A DNA stretch of 30,653 bases from a virus: the IMG/VR virus record IMGVR_UViG_3300035698_035380, positions 1 through 30,653 of that record. One strand, written 5' to 3'. Below the pieces are notes generated by a model that saw only the letters and a program-made list of their open reading frames with translations, had not been told where the DNA came from and made no database searches. How positions within the stretch are numbered: the stretch's first letter is position 1; the number at the start of each line of letters is the position of its first letter. Positions 15,019-21,022 of the stretch are shown in pieces. The position numbers were made by a program, and so were the translations under genes.

Positions 15019-17324
15019 CAGCTCCTCCCTTGCAGCATCGAAAGCTTCAGACGTGGACGGTTGTGGTCACGTCTGGTATCGGTTCCAAAGAGCACACAAC
15101 CCTGCATGCTTGCTGCCGCGGCGCAACCGACCAGGCAGTCCAGCCAGTGGTTGTCCAGACCAGGTTTGCGCAGCTTCCATTCGTCGACCTGACGGCCGCG
15201 TCCCTCGGTCTTCACGCGGTACTCGGCCGTCAGGTGCTCTGAGAGAAGTCGATGATCAAGCCCTCCCCCGGACCCTACCCCGGAAGGAGGCGCGAACAGC
15301 GAGAGACACCCCGGATCACCCATCGTCACTGCCAGCCGCGCATGGACAAAGCTCTTCCAGTAATTGATATCCATCAGAGCGTGACGCACGGCACGTCGGC
15401 CCTGGACGTTGGGCACACGCCAGTGCAGGCCCGTACGGTCGCCTCGCTTGGGCTTGTAATCAGAGAACGGGATACTTGACGCACCCACGTAGCGCCCGTG
15501 GCTGGGCATCAGTACTGCGGCATGCGGACTCTGGCGACAAAATTGGTAGACCACATCGGTTGAGTTACCCCAGTTGGCGTCGATCAGGCATCGCTCAATA
15601 GTCATCTGGGCACCATCGTCGCGTCGCCAATGTCGGGTCAGATATTTTTTGGTGAATGTGTCCAATCCCGCGTAGATCGCCCCTTCCTGCCCTGCCCCAG
15701 AATGAACAGCCATGAGTGTCTGCCGAATATCACGCAGAGTGAAGTAGGCCCGCTTCTGATCGGGGTATGTTCCATAGTCCAGCAGATAACCTGTGAAGTC
15801 CTCCTCCCAGCCGCAGAGCGTCCAGAACAATGCGCTTCCCTGCACGTCGATGAACATCGTCAGGTGGTTGACGCCCACTGGCACCTCACCACGTTTCATG
15901 CCATTGGTCTTGGCTGCTATGACTTCAGGCGTAAGCAGATCATCAGTTTCATCCGATTCTGAGAGCGGTTCGTTCTGATATTCCGCCCAGAATGCCGCCT
16001 CACCCTGGTCTAGCTTCAGGTTCATCGCGTGCTGGATGGCACTGAGTTCGTCGGGGTTGTGGCGCTGCGGCCAGGCGATCACTGATCCCACGTCCATTTC
16101 GACCTGGTTGTCCCGGTAAAACTCGGTAGATTCTCCCACACCACGGTCCGCGCGTTGTCCCTCGGCACGCAGACGGGCGTACTCCTGCCAGAGCTTTTCG
16201 TGCGTCGGGAAGGCGTAGACCATCTTCGTGCGCTGGCCCTGCCATTGGGGATGTTTTTCCCGGTCTAGGATTCGGTCGGCCATGTCATCCGGACGGACCA
16301 CTGTCAGGGTCATCAGGCCCGCGATCTTCTTTCCCGGACCGGCCAGGCCCAGAATCGCACCAGCTAGGATCTGTTCGCGCGTCGTGCATTGTGAACGTGA
16401 GCGTGCGGACTCATCCGTCTGTGGATCATCCAGCAGCACCAGCGACGGACGGGGTGTCTTACCGTCAGCGCGTTTGTGTTTCATGCCACGGATACGACCG
16501 GTGATCCCGGCGACCTTGATGATGCCGCCACTGGCAGGCGATCCTTCGATGGTTGGTAATACGATCTCTTTGGCAGTCCAGCCCACGTGGGTCCGTGCCC
16601 CACGATACAGCTGACCTGCGGCACGCTGATGAATCCCTTCCAACGCGCGGATCGGACCGGTGACTTCCGCGAAGTCCTCATCCAACAGATCGTTGTTCTC
16701 CAGTTCGCTCTTCATGGAATCCAGCATGTCGGCGGCGTGGTCTTCGTCTGAACCGATCAGAGCCACGAATTCCCTGTGTCCATACAACAGCGCCCACAGA
16801 CAGGCGGTCTCACACAACGTGGTCTTACCCGACCCACGTGGCATGGCCATCGCAAACAACCCGCCTTCAATCACAGCGGTCTCAATCTTGGCAATCACTT
16901 TTAGATGGTCAGGCGACCAGGCCAGGTGGAACGTCTGAGGGAAGTACGCCTCACAGAACCCTCTAAAACTCTGACGACAGGTTTCTTTGCGGCCAGGGTT
17001 GATCGGTGGGTGGACCCAGCCTTCGGAGCCTATGTCACGCGAGGACTCTGACGAAGCCCGGCTGCGGGCGTTGACGGCGTCCTTGTGGGCCTCGTAGTCG
17101 CCTTCGGTCCAGCCCGGCTCAAACGTCTCACGCCGGGCATGGAACAACCATGCGGCGTAGCGCACCAGGTCGATACGTTTGCCGTCACCAATCTTGTATG
17201 CGGCACGGTTCAGGTGCCGGTAGACCAGATGCGGCTGAACCACTTCACCTTGCGGCGTGGAGTTGAGCAGGCGCACGGCCTCTGCGACACGAAGTTGGCG
17301 TGGGTCGACGTTCCGGGGGTTCAT
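15018..17324 (-). CDS. Terminase large subunit with N-terminal HTH-like domain
   Basis: The protein has 768 residues from ATG 17324, with GGGAGGT ten bases upstream and ATGA overlap with the previous gene; an upstream ATG has no ribosome-binding site. Residues 1-65 form a small domain ending in IDLVRYAAWLFHARRE, homologous to the whole upstream gene. The ATPase has Walker A MPRGSGKTT at 161-169 and Walker B PSLVLLDDPQTDES with Asp299/Asp300. The C-terminal nuclease starts around TMFIDVQGSALFWT (Asp493), with CLIDANWG near 580 as a second acidic site. It packages and cuts phage DNA. The length is larger than usual (~500-650) because of the extra domain. The N-terminal MNPRN is encoded by a TTCCGGGGG repeat. 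Confidence 0.9.
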   Translation of the reverse strand: MNPRNVDPRQLRVAEAVRLLNSTPQGEVVQPHLVYRHLNRAAYKIGDGKRIDLVRYAAWLFHARRETFEPGWTEGDYEAHKDAVNARSRASSESSRDIGSEGWVHPPINPGRKETCRQSFRGFCEAYFPQTFHLAWSPDHLKVIAKIETAVIEGGLFAMAMPRGSGKTTLCETACLWALLYGHREFVALIGSDEDHAADMLDSMKSELENNDLLDEDFAEVTGPIRALEGIHQRAAGQLYRGARTHVGWTAKEIVLPTIEGSPASGGIIKVAGITGRIRGMKHKRADGKTPRPSLVLLDDPQTDESARSRSQCTTREQILAGAILGLAGPGKKIAGLMTLTVVRPDDMADRILDREKHPQWQGQRTKMVYAFPTHEKLWQEYARLRAEGQRADRGVGESTEFYRDNQVEMDVGSVIAWPQRHNPDELSAIQHAMNLKLDQGEAAFWAEYQNEPLSESDETDDLLTPEVIAAKTNGMKRGEVPVGVNHLTMFIDVQGSALFWTLCGWEEDFTGYLLDYGTYPDQKRAYFTLRDIRQTLMAVHSGAGQEGAIYAGLDTFTKKYLTRHWRRDDGAQMTIERCLIDANWGNSTDVVYQFCRQSPHAAVLMPSHGRYVGASSIPFSDYKPKRGDRTGLHWRVPNVQGRRAVRHALMDINYWKSFVHARLAVTMGDPGCLSLFAPPSGVGSGGGLDHRLLSEHLTAEYRVKTEGRGRQVDEWKLRKPGLDNHWLDCLVGCAAAASMQGCVLFGTDTRRDHNRPRLKLSMLQGRS

Positions 17325-17539
17325 CGGGTCTGTACCTCCCGCACGAGCCATGCAGCGTACTGGACCAGGTTCATCCGTCCCCCCGGACTGACCGGTGCTC
17401 CGGCGTCCAGGTCAGATTGAATCTGCTCTACGGTGATGCGTTTTCCTCCAGCAGCTGACAGCAGCCGTGACACTTCCTCTATGGATAGAGACATCGGATT
17501 GACCTGGTCCGGGGCACGGGCTTGGGTAGATTCTGCCAC
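17321..17539 (-). CDS. Small terminase-like HTH protein
   Basis: The protein has 72 residues from GTG 17539 (AGGATGG upstream); ATG 17494 is an alternative, 57 residues. It contains IEEVSRLLSAAGGKRITVEQ then MNLVQYAAWLVREVQ. The ending matches LVRYAAWLF in the large terminase's N-terminal domain. It is the first gene of the late operon, where the small terminase subunit normally lies, and may provide or share its DNA-binding role. Size is well below typical small terminases. Assignment is by position and by homology inside the window. Confidence 0.6.
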   Translation of the reverse strand: MAESTQARAPDQVNPMSLSIEEVSRLLSAAGGKRITVEQIQSDLDAGAPVSPGGRMNLVQYAAWLVREVQTR

Positions 17540-17591
17540 AGTTTAACCATCCTAACATGCTGCAATTACTTGGATTATGAACGAATATCGC

Positions 17592-17620
17592 TTGATGTCA
17601 TCGCCAACCCATGGCTTAAT
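17592..17620 (+). promoter_or_regulatory. Candidate sigma70-like promoter for the plus-strand cassette
   Basis: TTGATG (17592-17597) and CTTAAT (17615-17620) are separated by exactly 17 bases and lie 30 bases before the first ribosome-binding site of the cassette. The interval 17540-17649 is the divergent gap between this cassette and the late operon. Matches to the consensus hexamers are four of six each, so support is modest. Confidence 0.3.
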
Positions 17621-17649
17621 GAACATGTCACCACGCAAAGGAAAACACC

Positions 17650-17895
17650 ATGAGCAAAGACACGACCAACAGACCTCACGACGCCTACCAGGCACGCGCC
17701 AACGACATCGCCCGCCTGATGGATGTGCTGCAGATGGAACTGGCCAAGCACGCGCAGGCCGCCAGCACGAATGCCAAATGCTGGGGCGAAGCAGAAGAAA
17801 TCGGAAAGGTCCGAAGCGACCTGATCGACCTGGTCGGATTCATCAGCGGATTCGACCGCCAGAACATCGAAGATTTTTTGACCGAAGCCGAGTAA
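17650..17895 (+). CDS. 81-residue helical protein, first gene of plus-strand cassette
   Basis: The protein is helical: NRPHDAYQARANDIARLMDV, KHAQAASTNAKCWGEAEEIG and KVRSDLIDLVGFISGFDRQN, ending in DIEDFL-like NIEDFLTEAE. I have seen similar short proteins in planctomycete genomes but know no function. AAAGGA is seven bases before the ATG. It starts a run of four genes on the opposite strand from both surrounding operons. There is no membrane or zinc motif. Confidence 0.7.
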   Translation: MSKDTTNRPHDAYQARANDIARLMDVLQMELAKHAQAASTNAKCWGEAEEIGKVRSDLIDLVGFISGFDRQNIEDFLTEAE

Positions 17896-17919
17896 CCCAC
17901 CCTTCAAAGGACCACCACC

Positions 17920-18198
17920 ATGCGTACCAGACGAATTGAACTTGACGGAGAGACTGGGCACGTCGCCATTGAGCGGAACCCACCCCGGAATGGCGAAACC
18001 ACCATCCGCATCGACAGCATCATCCGCGACCCACAACGCGGGCAGCAGGCATGGAAGACCTGGAACCTGCCCGCCAACATCAGCGACGAGCACCTCTTCC
18101 ATATCGCCATTGAGGTGCAGTTCCGCAGCGACGGGCATACCGGCACCAACAGCGACATTCACGACTACTTCCGCGAAATGCAGCGGTTTCAGGATTGA
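17920..18198 (+). CDS. 92-residue protein (unknown), second gene of cassette
   Basis: AAAGGA is eight bases before ATG 17920. It has a beta-rich start (TRRIELDGETGHVAIERN, TTIRIDSIIRD), a WKTWNLPANISDEHL segment and a helical end with IHDYFREMQRF. No family is recognised; it looks like a small alpha/beta protein. It lies 24 bases after the previous stop. Confidence 0.65.
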   Translation: MRTRRIELDGETGHVAIERNPPRNGETTIRIDSIIRDPQRGQQAWKTWNLPANISDEHLFHIAIEVQFRSDGHTGTNSDIHDYFREMQRFQD

Positions 18199-18210
18199 AA
18201 GGAAAGTCCT

Positions 18211-18525
18211 ATGATCACGAAACATGAAATCTTCACGCAGATCGCCAGCGAGCACCTGGGCATCGAGACGCTTGAGCAGCGCAACCGCGACTGCCTGGAC
18301 TTCCACGACGTCGGGGTGGTTGGCGTGCAACGGGCACTGGACGCCGCCTACCGCGCTGGGCAGAGCGAGTTCCGGGGGCTGCTCGCCGCAGCCGAAGCGC
18401 TGGTGAGCGAAAACGATCAGCAATCCGAGTCGGTTGAGCATTACAAGCGGCTGGCTGAATACTGGCGACGCCTTCGTCAGGCCATACGCCACGCCAAAAA
18501 ACAGAACACACCCCCGAAGCGCTGA
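18211..18525 (+). CDS. DUF6900-like small protein
   Basis: The protein has 104 residues. The N-terminal half IFTQIASEHLGIETLEQRN then CLDFHDVGVVGVQRALDAAY matches what I recall of the DUF6900 family (IA.EHL.I.TLETRN.DSLDFHDV.VW...AL..A). The C-terminal half adds helices (SESVEHYKRLAEYWRRLRQA) and a basic tail. AAAGGA is seven bases before the ATG. The function of the family is unknown. A TTCCGGGGG copy at 18370 encodes FRGL, in plus orientation to the gene. Confidence 0.65.
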   Translation: MITKHEIFTQIASEHLGIETLEQRNRDCLDFHDVGVVGVQRALDAAYRAGQSEFRGLLAAAEALVSENDQQSESVEHYKRLAEYWRRLRQAIRHAKKQNTPPKR

Positions 18526-18603
18526 ACGAGCGTTCGGATGATTCACGGGGCACATCGCCCTCAGGGCATGGCCAGCCCGAATACGGCCACAGGAGATTTC
18601 GTC

Positions 18604-19119
18604 ATGAAGAAGGAACAGATCAAAATCGGACAGGTGTACACCGCCAAGGTCAGCGACAAGCTGGTGCCGGTACGCATCGAGAAAGAACATGCGGGCGGCG
18701 GATGGGACGCCACGAACTTGAAGACCAACCGACCGGTGCGGATCAAAAGTGCCCAGCAGCTGCGGAACGCGCTCTCCCATCAGGATGAACCGGCTACGGC
18801 AGCTGAAACCACACCAGCCAATCCTGTCAAAGCCCCAAGGCAAGAGACCAAGCCAACACCTACGCCCGCAGTACCCAAGCCCACCAAGACCAAGAAGGTC
18901 AGCGGTCTGGATGCCGCCGCCCAGGTCCTCAAGGACGCAGGCGAACCGATGGGCTGCAAGGTGATCGTCCAGACCATGCTCGACAAAGGCATGTGGTCCA
19001 CTGGAGGCGCAACGCCGCACGCCACGATCTACGCTGCCATCCTCCGCGAGATCAAGACCAAAGGCAGCGAAGCACGGTTCAAGAAAACCGATCGCGGCTT
19101 GTTCGCCCTTAACGCCTGA
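18604..19119 (+). CDS. HARE-HTH winged-helix protein with N-terminal beta domain
   Basis: The protein has 171 residues from ATG 18604 with AGGAG eight bases upstream; the frame is open further 5' but lacks a start signal. Residues 1-57 form a small beta domain (KIGQVYTAKVSDKLVPVRIE, GGGWDATNLKTNRPVRI). Residues ~60-98 are a Pro/Thr/Lys linker. Residues 101-171 are a HARE-HTH domain: GLDAAAQVLKDAGEPMGCK, IVQTMLDKGMWSTGGATPHA, TIYAAILREIKTKG, FKKTDRGLFALN. HARE-HTH domains bind DNA or link chromatin, transcription and modification enzymes. It is the last gene of the cassette, followed by a terminator. It is probably a regulator; the target is unknown. Confidence 0.85.
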   Translation: MKKEQIKIGQVYTAKVSDKLVPVRIEKEHAGGGWDATNLKTNRPVRIKSAQQLRNALSHQDEPATAAETTPANPVKAPRQETKPTPTPAVPKPTKTKKVSGLDAAAQVLKDAGEPMGCKVIVQTMLDKGMWSTGGATPHATIYAAILREIKTKGSEARFKKTDRGLFALNA

Positions 19120-19164
19120 GACACAACCATGAAGCGCTGACATCACTTGGCATCTCCCTCACTT

Positions 19165-19190
19165 ACCCTGGCCATCTCGGCTAGGGTTTT
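19165..19190 (+). terminator. Intrinsic terminator of the plus-strand cassette
   Basis: ACCCTGGC (19165-19172) pairs with GCTAGGGT (19180-19187), eight pairs with one G-T wobble, around a seven-base loop, followed by TTTTCT. It lies 46 bases after the HARE-HTH stop, facing the end of the convergent methyltransferase gene. There is no T tract in the minus direction, so it serves the cassette. Confidence 0.7.
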
Positions 19191-19207
19191 CTCCGGCATG
19201 TCCGTTC

Positions 19208-20587
19208 TCATCGCATGGCCTCCTCACGTGCTTTCATGGGGATGGGAGCCTGGCCGGTGCGCTGGAGAATTGCGGGCTTGCCGGTAAAACGCTGGTAGCG
19301 ATCAGCAATGACATCGCAATAAGGCTCGTCGATCTCCATGAGGAACGCGCGACGACCGGTCTGTTCTGCGGCGATCAATGTGCTGCCGCTGCCTCCAAAT
19401 AAGTCCAGGACGTTTTCCCCTACGAGGCTGCTGTACTGCATCGCACGCACAGCCAGCTCCGCGGGCTTGGCCGTTAAATGTTCCATCTGCTGGGGTGGGA
19501 TTTTCTTGACGTGCCAGAGGTCCGTGGCATTGTTGGGGCCGTAGAACCGGTGAGCCGCGCCTTCTTTCCAGCCATAGAAAGCGATTTCGAACGCTCCCAT
19601 AAAATCCTTGCGGGTCAATACAGGGTGCTGCTTGTCCCAGATGATTCCCTGGCTGAAATACAGACCGTTCTTTTTGAGGAATGGCGGGTAGTTGCCAAGA
19701 TTGGCGTAGCCACCCCAGATGTAAAACCCACAACCTTCCTTGAGCACCCTTGCCATGTTCCCAAACCATGCGTCGAGCATGCCGTCGAATGCTTCGTCTG
19801 TCACAAAATCGTTGGCCAGCGGACGGTCCTTGGCTCGCATCTGTTTGGTGGTGCCTTTGGCTTTGGTCTTGTCTCTGGCCAGATCAAAGCCTTGATGGTG
19901 CATGCCCTTGGCGTCGGCGCTGTCGATGGCGCTGCGCTTGGTAGCGGCGAACGATGACAGACCAGCTGCGATAGCATTGTTGCTGCGTGGCTCGACCTTC
20001 ACGTTGTACGGCGGATCGGTATTCACCAGGTGGATCACTTCACCATCCAGCAGGCGATCCACATCTTCAGGCTTGCTCGAATCGCCACAGAGCAGGCGAT
20101 GGTTACCCAGAATCCACAGGTCGCCGGGCTGTGTGATCGCCTCATCCGGTGGTGCGGGTACGTCGTCCGGATCGGACAAGCCTTCATTCACATCGCCGGA
20201 CATGATCCGCTGGAGTTCTTCCTGGTCAAAGCCGAGCATTCCGATGTCAAAGTCCATGTCCCGCAGCGCTGAAAGCTCGATGGGCAGCAGCTGGTAATCC
20301 CACTGAGCAATCTCGTTGGTTGCGTTGTCGGCGATGCGATACGCCTTGACCTGCGTCGGTTCCAAGTCCGTGGCCACATGGACCGGCACCTGTTTGAGGC
20401 CCAATTTGAGCGCTGCCTTGTACCGAGTATGCCCGACGATGATGATGCCATCGGCGTCCACCACGACTGGCTGGCGGAAGCCAAACTCTTTGAGCGACGT
20501 GGCCACGGCATCTATCGCCTCATCGTTCTGGCGGGGATTGTTTGGGTACGGTTTGATCTGGTCAATCGGACGAAGTTCAATCAGCAT
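19208..20587 (-). CDS. ParB-domain DNA adenine/cytosine-N4 methyltransferase
   Basis: The protein has 459 residues. Residues 1-~115 form a ParB/Srx-like domain (YPNNPRQNDEAIDAV, IIIVGHTRYKAALKLG), and the rest is an amino-methyltransferase of the N6_N4_Mtase type. The catalytic motif NTDPPYN is at ~189-195 and the SAM-binding motif DLFGGSGSTLIAAE at ~395-408, giving the beta-class order. TAGGAGA is six bases before the ATG. There is no restriction endonuclease or specificity gene beside it, so it is a solitary phage methylase, likely for anti-restriction or regulation. It is the last gene of the early block and converges with the plus-strand cassette. Target sequence cannot be read. Confidence 0.9.
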   Translation of the reverse strand: MLIELRPIDQIKPYPNNPRQNDEAIDAVATSLKEFGFRQPVVVDADGIIIVGHTRYKAALKLGLKQVPVHVATDLEPTQVKAYRIADNATNEIAQWDYQLLPIELSALRDMDFDIGMLGFDQEELQRIMSGDVNEGLSDPDDVPAPPDEAITQPGDLWILGNHRLLCGDSSKPEDVDRLLDGEVIHLVNTDPPYNVKVEPRSNNAIAAGLSSFAATKRSAIDSADAKGMHHQGFDLARDKTKAKGTTKQMRAKDRPLANDFVTDEAFDGMLDAWFGNMARVLKEGCGFYIWGGYANLGNYPPFLKKNGLYFSQGIIWDKQHPVLTRKDFMGAFEIAFYGWKEGAAHRFYGPNNATDLWHVKKIPPQQMEHLTAKPAELAVRAMQYSSLVGENVLDLFGGSGSTLIAAEQTGRRAFLMEIDEPYCDVIADRYQRFTGKPAILQRTGQAPIPMKAREEAMR

Positions 20588-20622
20588 GGGAGTCTCCTAA
20601 AAGTTTTTTTCACGAAAGAAAG

Positions 20623-20862
20623 TCAGTCGATATTGGCTACTGTTCCCGCGGGCATCAGGAAAAGACTTTGCCCGGGAAGGAACCATGCCATCCAATGAGG
20701 TCTGCCACTCTGGCACACGACCGCCTGATCGCCCACGTTGGCCCGTGTTGGCCAGTGGCGTCTGGTGGTAGGTCTGGACGCCTCGATCACCTTGCCCGCG
20801 ACGTGGACCGACGTGGCGTACGTTTTGCGTTTCGTTTTGCGCTTGGCTTTGGCGCGGGGCAC
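20623..20862 (-). CDS. 79-residue basic protein (unknown), GTG start
   Basis: GTG 20862 begins PRAKAKRKTKRKTYATSVHV, a very basic tail whose Lys-Thr-Lys codons coincide with the GTTTCGTTTTG repeats. The rest, RHWPTRANVGDQAVVCQS and HWMAWFLPGQSLFLMPAG, looks like a small folded domain. No ribosome-binding site is visible, and stop codons close the frame about 40 bases upstream. It might bind DNA or RNA next to the putative origin. Alternatively the frame could be chance; the competing overlapping frames look worse. Confidence 0.45.
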   Translation of the reverse strand: MPRAKAKRKTKRKTYATSVHVAGKVIEASRPTTRRHWPTRANVGDQAVVCQSGRPHWMAWFLPGQSLFLMPAGTVANID

Positions 20863-21017
20863 GCCGGTGCTGGTTCGTTTCGTTTTGTGTGCGCCCCTTT
20901 AGGGGGCGCACAAAACGAAACGAGACCGGCGTGCGGATATTGTTTTGTGCGCGCAAAACGAAACACAAAACGAAATGCCAACCAACTCGTTTTGTGCGCA
21001 AAACAAATCACAAAACG
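20821..21017. repeat. GTTTCGTTTTG iteron cluster, candidate replication origin
   Basis: Exact 11-mers occur at 20829-20839 and 20877-20887 and, inverted, at 20911-20921 and 20954-20964, with a 10-of-11 copy at 20966-20976. The core CGTTTTG/CAAAACG occurs eight times in about 200 bases. GTTTTG...CAAAAC mini-hairpins lie at 20942-20959 and 20989-21004. It is located just past the primase-helicase gene. Clustered iterons plus inverted repeats by replication genes are usual for phage origins. Operator sites are the alternative. Confidence 0.55.
20877..20921. repeat. Large inverted repeat (19-pair stem)
   Basis: Arms 20877-20897 and 20903-20921 form 19 base pairs with a two-base bulge (20890-20891) and a five-base loop. 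Both outer arms are iterons; the inner arms are CGCCCC/GGGGCG. There is no T tract on either side, so it is not a standard terminator. It could be an origin cruciform or an mRNA end structure. Confidence 0.7.
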
Positions 21018-21022
21018 ATTCC

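Noticed and set aside
15271-15290. Inverted copies of the TTCCGGGGG repeat in the terminase gene
   Set aside because: Only imperfect matches (one base off) are present, so they were not counted among exact copies.
17575-19146. A 523-residue open frame on the minus strand opposite the four-gene plus-strand cassette
   Set aside because: It has no ribosome-binding site, and it covers four plus-strand genes that each have strong start signals, one with a clear HARE-HTH domain. Its composition looks like a codon-bias shadow.
20877-20921. Intrinsic terminator for the primase-helicase transcript
   Set aside because: The stem is strong but no T tract follows on either strand, and both arms are iterons.
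20821-21017. CRISPR-like array
   Set aside because: Repeats are only 7-11 bases, in both orientations and at irregular spacing, with no spacers of uniform length and no cas genes.
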